In this document: piece by piece, positions 45,112-52,984 of the stretch | Layout: the number at the start of each line of letters is the position of its first letter | Numbering within the stretch: the first letter of the stretch is position 1 | Source of the DNA: Leeuwenhoekiella polynyae | GTDB lineage: Bacteria > Bacteroidota > Bacteroidia > Flavobacteriales > Flavobacteriaceae | Assembly (NCBI RefSeq): GCF_042683665.1 | Contig: NZ_JBHUOO010000007.1 | Length of the DNA stretch: 64,000 nucleotides | Strand: one strand, 5' to 3' | Position numbers and translations under genes: made by a program | The notes under the pieces: generated by a model | What the model was told of the DNA's origin: nothing | What the model saw: the letters and a program-made list of their open reading frames with translations, nothing else | Databases searched by the model: none

Positions 45112-45263
45112 TGGCAAAAAAAGGAACTCCCAAAAACGGAAAAAATAAGGCGAAGCACACCAAGCTTCTCAAGCAAAAAAAAGAAAAATTACGTAAAGAA
45201 AAAGAAGCAAGAGCTGCAAAACTCAAGGCGATTATCAATGCGTCTAAATCTGATAAAGAGTAA
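45111..45263 (+). CDS. 50-aa lysine-rich small protein coupled to brnQ
   Basis: 50 aa, too short for most gene callers. Starts MAKKGTPKNGKNKAKHTK and continues as a charged helix rich in Lys, Glu and Ala. The ATG overlaps the brnQ stop as TAATG, which is strong evidence that it is translated. Similar tiny basic helical proteins follow transport or ribosomal genes in flavobacteria. Possible RNA or ribosome binding; no family recognised. Confidence 0.6.
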   Translation: MAKKGTPKNGKNKAKHTKLLKQKKEKLRKEKEARAAKLKAIINASKSDKE

Positions 45264-45301
45264 GCAAAAGCTTATTCTTGATAACGAACTCACAATATAT
45301 T

Positions 45302-45910
45302 ATGAAAGCAACACCAACTTTAATTTGTATACCAGACATTAGTGGGTTTACTCAATTTATGCGCGAAGCAAACTTTGAATTGACTTCTCAGGTCATTCCT
45401 GCTTTATTAAATGAAATAATTTATGCCAACACCCTAGACCTTAAAGTCTCAGAAATAGAAGGTGATGCTGTTTTATTTTTTAGAAAAGGAGAATTGCCTG
45501 ACCTCGCTTCACTTATAGAGCAATGCAAAATCTTTTATACAGATTTTTACAAACGTATTTTAGAACTGCACAAAAAACATCAATCTGAAGAAGACGCTAT
45601 TACAATACCAGAAATTCTGGGTCTTAAAATCATTTTGCATTATGGTGAAGAGATCGCAATGGTGCCTATAGGCAATCGAATTAAACTCATGGGTGAAGAC
45701 GTTATAACCGCTCACCGGCTTTTAAAAAACAACATTAAAATCGATGAGTATATTCTAATTTCAGAACAACTCTTTGAGCATTTTCCTGAAGAAGCGTTTA
45801 AAAAATACTGCGACTGGTCGCCCTTAAAAAAACAGTCTGTAGAAGTTGAACATCTGGGAACACTTAATTATCGCTATATTGATTTAAATCCGTTAAAAAA
45901 CATCAAGTAG
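45302..45910 (+). CDS. DUF2652 protein (adenylate-cyclase-like fold)
   Basis: 202 aa from the ATG at 45302. DUF2652 signature CIPDISGFTQFMREANFE, KVSEIEGDAVLFFR and LKIILHYGE, similar to class III nucleotide cyclase homology domains, in which the Asp of PDISGF and the Asp of EGDA would bind metal. Whether it makes a cyclic nucleotide is not known. It overlaps the convergent Gre-type gene by 8 bp. Confidence 0.8.
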   Translation: MKATPTLICIPDISGFTQFMREANFELTSQVIPALLNEIIYANTLDLKVSEIEGDAVLFFRKGELPDLASLIEQCKIFYTDFYKRILELHKKHQSEEDAITIPEILGLKIILHYGEEIAMVPIGNRIKLMGEDVITAHRLLKNNIKIDEYILISEQLFEHFPEEAFKKYCDWSPLKKQSVEVEHLGTLNYRYIDLNPLKNIK

Positions 45911-46403
45911 TATATTCTACAGAATGAATTTTTAGATGTTTTAAATTTCCACCAAGATTTATTTCTGCAGTTTCTCCCGTTTCTTTTCCTATTAAGACTT
46001 TAGCTATGGGAGCTGTAAATGCTATTTTTTGCTTTTTGACATCTGCTTCATCCACTCCTACAATGGTTATTGTTTTAAGATTAGAATCCCCATCAACTGT
46101 ATAAGTAACCTTTGCGCCAAAACGCACTTCTTCTGTTTGCACGTTACTTAAAATACGCGCAGAATGTATTCGATCTACTAAAAGATTTAATTTTCCGTTT
46201 AAAACGGCTAAGGCTCTTCTGTGTTCCCGCTCATTAGGTTCATCAAGACTAGCGATCCTTAGTTCTAAACTTTCCTTTTCACCTTTAAGCTCTTTAAATC
46301 CATCAGGGGTAACATAATTTACCACTCCTGCAGGCAATGCAGCACGTGGGGGTATGATAGGAGTTTCTTCCTGATCATCTTCTTTTACAAATCCTCTACT
46401 CAT
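45903..46403 (-). CDS. GreA/GreB-type transcription factor
   Basis: 166 aa, full two-domain length: an N-terminal coiled coil (TPDGFKELKGEKESLELRI, NEREHRRALAVLNGKLNLL) and a C-terminal FKBP-like domain with FGAKVTYTVDGDSN and APIAKVLIGKETGETAEI. It lacks the classic D-E tip spacing visible in GreA (DEPNERE is present at residues 53-59). Likely a Gre factor that rescues backtracked RNA polymerase, or a paralogue with altered activity. Confidence 0.85.
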   Translation of the reverse strand: MSRGFVKEDDQEETPIIPPRAALPAGVVNYVTPDGFKELKGEKESLELRIASLDEPNEREHRRALAVLNGKLNLLVDRIHSARILSNVQTEEVRFGAKVTYTVDGDSNLKTITIVGVDEADVKKQKIAFTAPIAKVLIGKETGETAEINLGGNLKHLKIHSVEYTT

Positions 46404-46554
46404 AGCTTGTTATATAGAAAAATAATGTAATACATTACTTCTAAGAAGTCCCTAAAAAATATTTAAAATATCAAAAAGACCCTTATCAAAATAGAATAAG
46501 GTATTGTTTTCAAACAAAGCTTAAATTTTAACTAAGAAATTTTAAACAGAACCC

Positions 46555-46562
46555 TATTTTTG
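46555..46562 (+). promoter_or_regulatory. TAnnTTTG -7 promoter element for the small Cys-motif gene cluster
   Basis: TATTTTTG lies about 90 bp before the GTG at 46653. The remaining intergenic bases (46404-46652) hold no gene that I can see. Confidence 0.45.
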
Positions 46563-46652
46563 CACCGTAAATTATCTAGTGATAAATCAACAGGATAATA
46601 GTTCAAAACAAGTTTAAATTTCGGTGTTAAACCCGAAGCATTTAATTCTCGA

Positions 46653-47018
46653 GTGAAAAACCTAGTAATTATTTTCGCATTTCTTATGGTCCTGCGCCCT
46701 GCGTTTCCATTTTTAGAATATGCTTTTGATTACGAATACATAAGTACTGTTCTTTGTGAAAACAAAGATGTCCCTAAGCTCAATTGTAATGGGAAATGTT
46801 ACCTTATGAAAGCTCTTGCTGAAGCTTCAGAAAAAGAGTCTACTCAAAAAAAGAAAAGCAACACAGCAAACGTAGAGCTCCTTCCTTTTATACTTACTAC
46901 AAGTGATTTTACGGTTCCTGTAAAATTTGTAGAAACTACATTTGTTCCGTTCTCATTTGCTTCAAAATTTATAAACAGAGAAACCTCACAAAGTCTCTTA
47001 CGCCCACCCATCGCTTAG
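46653..47018 (+). CDS. small membrane-anchored C-x-G-x-C protein, copy 1
   Basis: 121 aa from a GTG start. One N-terminal hydrophobic helix (2-22), then YDYEYISTVLCENKD, and the motif LNCNGKCYLMKAL with cysteines at 36, 46 and 50, a likely metal site. The tail is strand-like and ends in LLRPPIA. It is a paralogue of the 124-aa gene at 47501. It opens a cluster that leads to MbnP and MbnH. No domain name is recognised; a role in copper handling is inferred from the neighbours. Confidence 0.65.
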   Translation: MKNLVIIFAFLMVLRPAFPFLEYAFDYEYISTVLCENKDVPKLNCNGKCYLMKALAEASEKESTQKKKSNTANVELLPFILTTSDFTVPVKFVETTFVPFSFASKFINRETSQSLLRPPIA

Positions 47019-47056
47019 TTTAGACATATCTATTTTATAAACTAAACTTTTAAGCA

Positions 47057-47491
47057 ATGAACATTTTTAAAAAATGTCTCGTGGTGTTTGCATGTATCAC
47101 ACTATCTGCAAGTATGATTTCTTGCGATGACAATGCAGCACTACGTGACCAATACAATTCTTTATTTACTGAAGTAATAGCTATTCACGATGAGCTTATG
47201 CCAGAAATGGGGAAACTCACCGAACTACAAGAACAACTTCAAGCTCAAGATTCGATAACTTCTGCTCAGCAAGAGGCCTTAGATAAACTTAAGGAATCAG
47301 ACAACAGAATGATGTCATGGATGCACGATTTTACAGATACCTATGTAAAAGACCGCACGCCGGTTGCTAAAATGACTGCTGCAGAACTTGAAGAAAACAT
47401 TGAAGGTCTAACAACCGAACTTGAAGAAGTTAAAGACCTCCGCGATTTTACAAATGAAAGTATAGCATCAGCTCAAAAAAGCCTTAAATAA
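47057..47491 (+). CDS. coiled-coil lipoprotein
   Basis: 144 aa. Lipobox-like MISC with Cys23, followed by two long helices (TEVIAIHDELMPEMGKL; ELEENIEGLTTELEEVK) around a RMMSWMHDF turn. Similar flavobacterial lipoproteins are annotated as viral A-type inclusion proteins because of the coiled coil; that name has no functional meaning. It sits between the two paralogous C-x-G-x-C genes and ends 9 bp before the second. The methionine-rich MMSWM turn could bind copper. Confidence 0.6.
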   Translation: MNIFKKCLVVFACITLSASMISCDDNAALRDQYNSLFTEVIAIHDELMPEMGKLTELQEQLQAQDSITSAQQEALDKLKESDNRMMSWMHDFTDTYVKDRTPVAKMTAAELEENIEGLTTELEEVKDLRDFTNESIASAQKSLK

Positions 47492-47500
47492 ATCAATCTG

Positions 47501-47875
47501 TTGAAGTTTTTCTGGCCTCTTTTTGCTGCGTTTATCTTGCTGCAGCCTGCTGTACCCATACTCAACTATGTATTCAATTACGATTATATAGTAGACGAAT
47601 TGTGCGTAAACCGGGACCGCCCAGAGCTCAATTGCAAGGGTCGCTGCTATCTTATGCAGGCACTTGCCGATGAAGCTTCAAAGAAAAAAGATGCCCAAGA
47701 GCGGGGCGCTAAAAACAATCTTCAGCTAACAATTACCTACTTCCTGGAGCATACTACTGCCTGGGATTTTAAATTTCTAAAACCCAGACCCAAAAATAAA
47801 GTAGAGGACTGCTACAATCGTACAGTGACTTCAGGTCATACGAATCAGATTTTAAGACCACCCATTTTCAGCTAA
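47501..47875 (+). CDS. small membrane-anchored C-x-G-x-C protein, copy 2
   Basis: 124 aa from a TTG start 9 bp after the lipoprotein. Same plan as copy 1: hydrophobic helix, YDYIVDELCVNRDRPELN, then CKGRCYLMQAL, and the ending LRPPIF. An extra Cys occurs near 105. The two copies share the motif and the last residues but are well diverged elsewhere, so they are old paralogues, maybe forming a heteromer. Confidence 0.65.
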   Translation: MKFFWPLFAAFILLQPAVPILNYVFNYDYIVDELCVNRDRPELNCKGRCYLMQALADEASKKKDAQERGAKNNLQLTITYFLEHTTAWDFKFLKPRPKNKVEDCYNRTVTSGHTNQILRPPIFS

Positions 47876-47888
47876 TTATACAGAAAAG

Positions 47889-47972
47889 CCACAGCATTTG
47901 ATTTTCAAAATTGAATGTCAAAAACTGCTGTGCAAATAGTTCAGGCAAACGCCTGACACATCCCGTATGGGA
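47889..47972 (+). promoter_or_regulatory. structured leader upstream of the MbnP-like gene
   Basis: Three stems in a row: CACAGCA 47890-47896 with TGCTGTG 47926-47932; TCAGGC 47941-47946 with GCCTGA 47951-47956; TCCC 47961-47964 with GGGA 47969-47972. An A-run, not a T-run, follows, so they are not simple terminators. Possible attenuator or mRNA stabiliser; unproven. Confidence 0.4.
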
Positions 47973-48000
47973 AAAAAATTAAATTCTAATAATTACTGAA

Positions 48001-48807
48001 ATGACAACATTAAAAAGATTTCAATACTTGATTTTAGCCACCGGGCTAACGCTTACTTCATGTTCATCAGACGATGATGCTACTCAAAACCTAACAGGAG
48101 AAAACAACCTTACGATAGAATTTGACAACAGTGTAAATGGCGATGATTTACTTTTAGATAGTTCAACCTACACAAACAGCAATAGCGAAGTACTCACCAT
48201 AAACCGTTTCAATTATATTGTGAGTAATTTTGTTTTAATCGATACTGAAGGAAACGAGTTTACTTATCCTAAGGACGACAGTTACTTTATAATTAGTGAA
48301 GAAGCAGATTTAAGCGAAGTAACGTTAACTAATATTCCTGCCGGAGATTATGTTGCGGTACGTTTTGGTTTAGGTGTTGACCAAGAAAAATACCTGCAAG
48401 GTGCAGAAGGTCAGGGAGATTTACTTCAGTTGGCTGAAGAAACAGACATGATGTGGTCTTGGCTTGCCGGCTATAAATTTTTAAACTTTGAAGGCTCCTT
48501 TACCTCTCCTACTGTAACAGAAGCAACAGACTTTAAAATCCACATGGGAAGCCATGGCAGCAGTTTAGACAACTACAAAGAGCTTACTTTAGAATTGCCT
48601 ACCAATGCTTTAGTTAGTTCAAACTTGAGCCCTATCGTACATCTAGCAGTTGATGCCAATCAAATACTTGACGGTAACACTAAAATTTTACTATCTGAGA
48701 AGGCAGTTGTTATGGTTGACGAAGTTAAAAGCCCGCAAATTGCCACCAATGCTGCAGCTATGTTTCGTGTAGATCACGTGCACAATGGTGAGAATCTTGA
48801 GCATTAA
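48001..48807 (+). CDS. MbnP-family copper-binding lipoprotein
   Basis: 268 aa. Lipobox LTSC (Cys21), then a beta-sandwich of the MbnP type. Landmarks are INRFNYIVSNFVL, IPAGDYVAVRFGLGVD, the diagnostic MMWSWLAGYKFLNFEG, and a late IVHLAVDANQIL. In characterised MbnP a Trp is oxidised by the partner MbnH to kynurenine and binds Cu(I). The W-S-W and the His residues (HMGSHGS, VDHVHNG) are candidate sites. The MbnH-like gene follows after 48 bp, including a hairpin. Confidence 0.85.
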   Translation: MTTLKRFQYLILATGLTLTSCSSDDDATQNLTGENNLTIEFDNSVNGDDLLLDSSTYTNSNSEVLTINRFNYIVSNFVLIDTEGNEFTYPKDDSYFIISEEADLSEVTLTNIPAGDYVAVRFGLGVDQEKYLQGAEGQGDLLQLAEETDMMWSWLAGYKFLNFEGSFTSPTVTEATDFKIHMGSHGSSLDNYKELTLELPTNALVSSNLSPIVHLAVDANQILDGNTKILLSEKAVVMVDEVKSPQIATNAAAMFRVDHVHNGENLEH

Positions 48808-48816
48808 TTAATACTA

Positions 48817-48843
48817 AGGTGCAGCATTATAAATGCTGCACCT
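48817..48843 (+). terminator. hairpin between the MbnP-like and MbnH-like genes
   Basis: AGGTGCAGCATT and AATGCTGCACCT form a 12-bp perfect stem around ATA, followed by CTTTTT at 48846-48851. It may terminate part of the transcript and so reduce MbnH relative to MbnP. Confidence 0.75.
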
Positions 48844-48855
48844 AACTTTTTATAT

Positions 48856-49911
48856 ATGAAATACAGTATTAAAATTGCTTTAAGCATGGTAGTGCTCAGT
48901 CTGATTTTTGCGTGTAGCAAAAGTGACGACACAGATTACTTTGCTTTAGATGAAAACCTAGAGGTTAGTATACCGGCTAATTTTCCGGAGATGCAATACG
49001 ATATCAGTAGAAATCCGCCTACAAAAAACGGATTTGAACTGGGCAAAAAACTGTTTTACGATGGTAAATTATCATCCAACGGATTTATTTCTTGTGGCTT
49101 TTGTCACGAACAACGCTTTGCCTTTACGCATCACGGACATCAATTTAGCCACGGTATTGACGACTTAGAAGGAATCCGAAATGCTCCGGCTGTTCAAAAC
49201 ATGGCTTTTCAAAGTCAATTCTCTTGGGATGGCGGCACCTCTCATCTTGATTTATTTCCCATTATCCCTATTACTAATGAGGTTGAAATGGGAGAAACCA
49301 TAAGTAATGTGCTTAAGAAACTACAAGCAGATAGCGAATATCAGCGGTTGTTTGCTTCGGCTTTTGAAGACGGTTCGGTTAATAACGAAAACTTCTTTAA
49401 AGCACTTTCTCAATTCATGGTTATGATGATCTCGTCTAACTCTAAATACGATAAATACGTACGGAATGAGCCTGGCGGTGAATTTTTAGAATTAGAAGAA
49501 GAAGGACTGCGTGTTTTTGAAGCCAAGTGTGCTTCTTGTCACAAAACCGATTTATTTACAGATAGTGCTTTTAGAAATAACGGTCTTCCTCCCTATCCCG
49601 GAATTAACGATCTGGGCCGGACAGAAGTTAGCGGCAGCACCACAGACCACTATAAGTTTAAAGTACCCAGTTTGCGCAATGTCGCTGTCACAGCCCCTTA
49701 TATGCACGACGGGCGTTTTGGAAGCTTGGCCTCTGTACTCAATTTTTACAATTCGGGAGTACAGGATTCTGAAACCTTAGATCCCATATTAAAACAAAAT
49801 GGCAGATTAGGAATAGCACTCAGTACTAAGGAGCAAGAAGCCCTGATCGCCTTTTTACAAACCCTTACAGATTCTGAATTCCTCAACGATGAGCGTTTTG
49901 CAGAATACTAA
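48856..49911 (+). CDS. di-heme cytochrome c peroxidase / MbnH-like lipoprotein
   Basis: 351 aa. Lipobox FACS (Cys20). Two c-type heme motifs: Cys80-x2-Cys83-His84 (CGFCHEQ) and Cys225-x2-Cys228-His229 (CASCHKT). Typical MauG/CcpA-like segments occur: LGKKLFYDGKLSSNG, RNAPAVQNM, SLRNVAVTAPYMHDGRFGSL. Such enzymes use hydrogen peroxide or make high-valent heme to oxidise protein Trp. Located between MbnP and the transporter-like gene, so MbnP is the expected target. Confidence 0.85.
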   Translation: MKYSIKIALSMVVLSLIFACSKSDDTDYFALDENLEVSIPANFPEMQYDISRNPPTKNGFELGKKLFYDGKLSSNGFISCGFCHEQRFAFTHHGHQFSHGIDDLEGIRNAPAVQNMAFQSQFSWDGGTSHLDLFPIIPITNEVEMGETISNVLKKLQADSEYQRLFASAFEDGSVNNENFFKALSQFMVMMISSNSKYDKYVRNEPGGEFLELEEEGLRVFEAKCASCHKTDLFTDSAFRNNGLPPYPGINDLGRTEVSGSTTDHYKFKVPSLRNVAVTAPYMHDGRFGSLASVLNFYNSGVQDSETLDPILKQNGRLGIALSTKEQEALIAFLQTLTDSEFLNDERFAEY

Positions 49912-49923
49912 AATAGACTTCAG

Positions 49924-50907
49924 ATGAAAAAATACATAACTATTTGCTTGATGCTAGCAGCAGCATTTTCTGCACAAGCCAATACCAATACAAATACTAT
50001 AAATCCTGAAATCAATCCTTTTTATAAATATGATTATGAAGACTGTGATTTTTGCGGTTGCGGAAGCACTGGTGGTGGTATGGGTTATGGTACGGTAGGC
50101 AACGAAAATTTTATAGGCCTGCGTTACATTTACCAACGTTATCAATCCAGAGACGGGATTTTTAATAATTCACCCTGGGTAGAAGAGAATTTCAACACCC
50201 TACAGATTTGGGGTAAAATTCCAGTTACCGAAAAACTGAGTATAACGGCTATCGCTCCGTATCATTTTCACAACCGAAATTTTATTGACGGAAGTTCTCA
50301 AAACATCAATGGGCTTGGCGACATGAGTATTCTTGCTTTTTACACGCTGATCACTCCGGTTCCTGATGGTTTGTATGAAAATCAAATAACAAAATACAAA
50401 CACAGTCTTGAAATAGGTGGTGGAGTAAAAGTACCCACCGGTGAGTACAAGCGTTCTAACAATGAAGGCAGTGTAAACCCAAGTTTTCAAGTGGGTACAG
50501 GAAGTTTTGACTACATTGTAGCTGCTAATTATTCAGTAGGGTATGAAAACTGGGGCTTGGGCTTGATGACCAACTATACCTTTAAAACCGAAAACAAAAA
50601 AGACTATCATTTTGGCGATCAATTCACTTATGGAATCAATCTTTCTAAAGTGTACAATACACTTAAAATAAACAAGATCATTCCGTTTGTAGGTTTGGCA
50701 GGTGAGGTTTATTCAGAAAATGAAAACTATGGTTTACCTGTTGCAGGTACAGAAGGCAATGTACTTTTTGGACGCTTAGGCGCTGAATTTTCTCTAAAAA
50801 AACTAAGTGCTGGTGTTAATTTAATGCTTCCGGTAAGTCAAGATTTAAATGATGGTAAAGTAGAAGCTAAATACCGCTTAGGACTTCATTTTAATTACGT
50901 TTTATAA
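49924..50907 (+). CDS. outer-membrane barrel protein of the MbnP/MbnH cluster
   Basis: 327 aa. Signal peptide (1-20, ending AQA), a short acidic/Cys stretch (YEDCDFCGCGSTGGGMGYG, residues 38-56) and then amphipathic beta strands to a final FNYVL. The CxCG cluster at the N-terminus of the mature barrel is a likely metal entry site and is typical of this partner in MbnP loci. It probably transports or funnels copper at the outer membrane; not shown. 12 bp after the MbnH-like gene, one transcript. Confidence 0.75.
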   Translation: MKKYITICLMLAAAFSAQANTNTNTINPEINPFYKYDYEDCDFCGCGSTGGGMGYGTVGNENFIGLRYIYQRYQSRDGIFNNSPWVEENFNTLQIWGKIPVTEKLSITAIAPYHFHNRNFIDGSSQNINGLGDMSILAFYTLITPVPDGLYENQITKYKHSLEIGGGVKVPTGEYKRSNNEGSVNPSFQVGTGSFDYIVAANYSVGYENWGLGLMTNYTFKTENKKDYHFGDQFTYGINLSKVYNTLKINKIIPFVGLAGEVYSENENYGLPVAGTEGNVLFGRLGAEFSLKKLSAGVNLMLPVSQDLNDGKVEAKYRLGLHFNYVL

Positions 50908-50916
50908 TCTAACTAG

Positions 50917-50957
50917 TAGTGTTTGGGAACGTATTATAGAATCATTTCCAAACACTA
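50917..50957. terminator. bidirectional hairpin between barrel gene and HPP gene
   Basis: TAGTGTTTGG 50917-50926 pairs with CCAAACACTA 50948-50957, extended inward by a G-T and two A-T pairs. It lies between two converging genes; T-runs are poor. Confidence 0.55.
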
Positions 50958-50975
50958 ACTATTAAAAATTTTCTA

Positions 50976-51560
50976 TCATTTTCTTAGCAAACGGGTAAGA
51001 AAACGCCTTTTTGAACGAGCGGGATACCTTCTGTGCTTAGTGAGGTTATTGAAAACCAAAGCTGTTACAAAAAGAATTAAGGTTCCTGTTAAAACCGGAG
51101 ATAGTACATATCCATAGCCTAACTCACTAATTTTTGTATTTCCTATAATAGCTATTAATGCTGTAGCACCACCGGGTGGATGTAACGTTTTTGTAAACTG
51201 CATAGCAATTATAGAGGTGGCCACAGCCAAAGGCGCTGTAACCCAAATAACGTCTGGCATAAACTTACCTATCGTAACACCAATAGCTGCTGATATAAGA
51301 TGCCCACCTATTAAATTTCTAGGTTGCGCCATAGGACTGTTTATTGCTCCGTAAATCAAAACACTAGAAGCACCAAAAGAACCGATTAAGAAAATATTTT
51401 CTAGTTCTGTTAAAAACTGAGACTGCACCCAAGCGATAAGTCCTATCCCTACAAATGCACCCACAAATGACCAGAAATACTCTTTATAGTCAACAAAAGT
51501 TTCTTTGTAAATAATGTATTTAGAAATTCTATAAGTCCTTCTTACATTTCTTTTAGGCAT
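50976..51560 (-). CDS. HPP-family membrane protein
   Basis: 194 aa with four helices. The motif LHPPGGATALIA (giving the family its name) is near 130, preceded by GSFGASSVLIYG and AQPRNLIGGH. In cyanobacteria and plants related HPP proteins transport nitrite. Basic tail (HRRYPARSKRRFLTRLLRK). Whether nitrite or another ion is moved here cannot be told. Confidence 0.85.
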   Translation of the reverse strand: MPKRNVRRTYRISKYIIYKETFVDYKEYFWSFVGAFVGIGLIAWVQSQFLTELENIFLIGSFGASSVLIYGAINSPMAQPRNLIGGHLISAAIGVTIGKFMPDVIWVTAPLAVATSIIAMQFTKTLHPPGGATALIAIIGNTKISELGYGYVLSPVLTGTLILFVTALVFNNLTKHRRYPARSKRRFLTRLLRK

Positions 51561-51660
51561 TGGCTATAAACTTTTTTATAATTGCGTCTCTGAACTTAAA
51601 ACCTACAGCATAAAACTGTCTATAAAGGTATCTTGTTGCTCAACGGTTTTGATGTATAAA

Positions 51661-52023
51661 TCAAAAATTTCCATCTTTAAAAATAATGTATAGTATCTCC
51701 TGCTGCACATTCCAAATTGAAGTTCCCAGAGCTGTCACTACAGAAGTTTCTTTTGATTTATCAGAACCCTTTGAATTTAAAATCAAAGTTATATACTGCT
51801 TTTTTGAATCTAAAGCCCGCAATATATTACTATAAAGTCGTACCACATCGTTTGGAAAATACTGGGCATCCCAAATTCTGGCACTATGCAGTTTAGCATC
51901 TAATACGCTTAAAGCATATCCATAAGAATCCTGAATAAGATGATGTGAAAAATTCATTACCTTTTTAAGATGCACATATTCTTTTTTCCCTAAACAACTA
52001 CTTAGAGGCAAGCCTCGAAGCAT
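51661..52023 (-). CDS. divergent Gre/Rnk-like short protein
   Basis: 120 aa. Its start aligns with the 137-aa protein at 54027-54440 (GKKEYVHLKKVMNFSHHL against EKKEYVLLKRIMNVSYHL), and both have a DVVR-N/S core in the middle. The C-terminal Gre-type FKBP part (APMGAALIG in the other) is eroded to TALGTSIWN here and the end is cut short. So it is either a diverged paralogue or a decaying copy. It sits 49 bp downstream of a strong terminator and would need its own promoter, which I do not see. Confidence 0.5.
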   Translation of the reverse strand: MLRGLPLSSCLGKKEYVHLKKVMNFSHHLIQDSYGYALSVLDAKLHSARIWDAQYFPNDVVRLYSNILRALDSKKQYITLILNSKGSDKSKETSVVTALGTSIWNVQQEILYIIFKDGNF

Positions 52024-52072
52024 TTAAATCTCGATTATAGCGTAAAAAATGATTGTATTTCATGGCTGCAAT

Positions 52073-52133
52073 AAAAAAAGCCCGTACCCAATTGTGTGAT
52101 CCCTACTTCACGTGAATCGGGGTTGGGGCTTTG
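52073..52133 (-). terminator. strong intrinsic terminator with internal CACGTG palindrome
   Basis: On the minus strand AAAGCCC pairs with GGGCTTT and is followed by a run of seven Ts. The loop contains the perfect 10-bp palindrome TTCACGTGAA (52107-52116) and CCC/GGG pairs. It would end any transcript coming from the 52324-52686 gene. Confidence 0.75.
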
Positions 52134-52154
52134 ATACGTTTAATTCAAAAAATA

Positions 52155-52290
52155 CCAGAGAACACGCACTTGCTCAATTTGAATGCTGCTCAAATTAATT
52201 TGTATTAAATAACCTTAGGATAAAACCACAAAGCTTTCTAATCTTTATTATCGAGCAAGCGCGCACTAACTAACAGAAACTTTTCTCTGG
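52155..52290 (-). ncRNA. candidate structured 3'-UTR / small RNA
   Basis: CCAGAGAA 52155-52162 pairs perfectly with TTCTCTGG 52283-52290; GCACTTGCTC 52166-52175 pairs with GAGCAAGCGC 52253-52262 at 9 of 10 positions. An inner hairpin AATTTGA 52176-52182 with TCAAATT 52190-52196 is also perfect. Together with the terminator at 52073-52133 this gives a folded RNA of about 220 nt just behind the exported-protein gene. No protein frame of use lies in 52024-52323. Function unknown. Confidence 0.45.
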
Positions 52291-52323
52291 ATTGTTTTAG
52301 TTTTTGGCTAATTAACTAAACAC

Positions 52324-52686
52324 TTATTCTAATACGATTTCTCCTGCATCAAGAGCTTTCTTAAGGTCCACGCGTACTGTTTTAACTGTGTTGAAGAATT
52401 TCTTTCCATCTTTTAATTTCACGTCGACCTGAGCCACGCAACCATTTTCTTCGGTTACTTCTGTAACTTCTATCTCTTTGTTGATGAGTGATCTGTAATT
52501 AGCTATTCCGCCACGCTTAATGATAAAATTGCTCTTCGGAAAATTGATATGTTCAAATGAACTCGTAGATGGTGAAGCAATTTTTAAAACATCCCCAGCC
52601 TTAAGTTTTGGAGTTGTGCACGTATCTTGGGCATGAATAGATAAAGTTCCTAATGCCATTGCGGCTACAAATAATATAGTCTTCAT
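52324..52686 (-). CDS. small exported protein, probable sigma-54 target
   Basis: 120 aa. Signal peptide (1-19, ending IHAQ). The mature part has one early Cys, one late Cys (TCTTPKLKAGD; ENGCVAQV) and a KDGKKFFNT turn, a compact beta-rich domain. No family recognised. A -24/-12 promoter lies 44-59 bp upstream and two activator-like dyads about 150-180 bp upstream, so it is likely induced by the NtrC-type regulator at 56220. Its 3' side leads into a structured RNA. Confidence 0.65.
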   Translation of the reverse strand: MKTILFVAAMALGTLSIHAQDTCTTPKLKAGDVLKIASPSTSSFEHINFPKSNFIIKRGGIANYRSLINKEIEVTEVTEENGCVAQVDVKLKDGKKFFNTVKTVRVDLKKALDAGEIVLE

Positions 52687-52729
52687 AAGATTGATATTTA
52701 GGTTATTAAAATTGTTCTACTACTTATAA

Positions 52730-52745
52730 AGCAAGGCATATGCCA
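52730..52745 (-). promoter_or_regulatory. sigma-54 type -24/-12 promoter for the 52324-52686 gene
   Basis: The minus strand reads TGGCATATGCCTTGCT. It has the TGGCA block, correct spacing and TTGCT of the consensus TGGCACG-N4-TTGCW. Transcription would start near 52719, leaving a 33-nt leader. Confidence 0.7.
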
Positions 52746-52832
52746 GTAGATCAAAACTAAATATTCAAAATTTTAAAAAATTGAAAATCAGGGTGTTAGT
52801 TTGAATTCAAACTGTTTAAATAAAGTGGTGTT

Positions 52833-52867
52833 GGGTACAGAATACCCGGGTTGGATACAAATTACCC
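52833..52867. promoter_or_regulatory. paired dyad, candidate activator (enhancer) site
   Basis: GGGTACAGAATACCC at 52833-52847 is a perfect GGGTA-N5-TACCC dyad; GGATACAAATTACCC at 52853-52867 is the second, 20 bp on (two helical turns). The pair lies about 114-148 bp upstream of the expected start, the usual place for NtrC-type activators. Same pattern at 60772-60806. Confidence 0.65.
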
Positions 52868-52984
52868 ACCTATACGGGTTTTGCTTAGAATACCACAAGC
52901 AAATGAAGCCATTTTCAATACAAACAAGTCTTTTAATTAAGAAAGCTCACAAACAGTTAAATACACAAGGTGAAGCTTAGTCTT

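Noticed and set aside
47941..47972. Terminator behind the second C-x-G-x-C gene
   Set aside because: The stems are followed by A residues, not T, and lie right before the MbnP start; a leader element is more likely.
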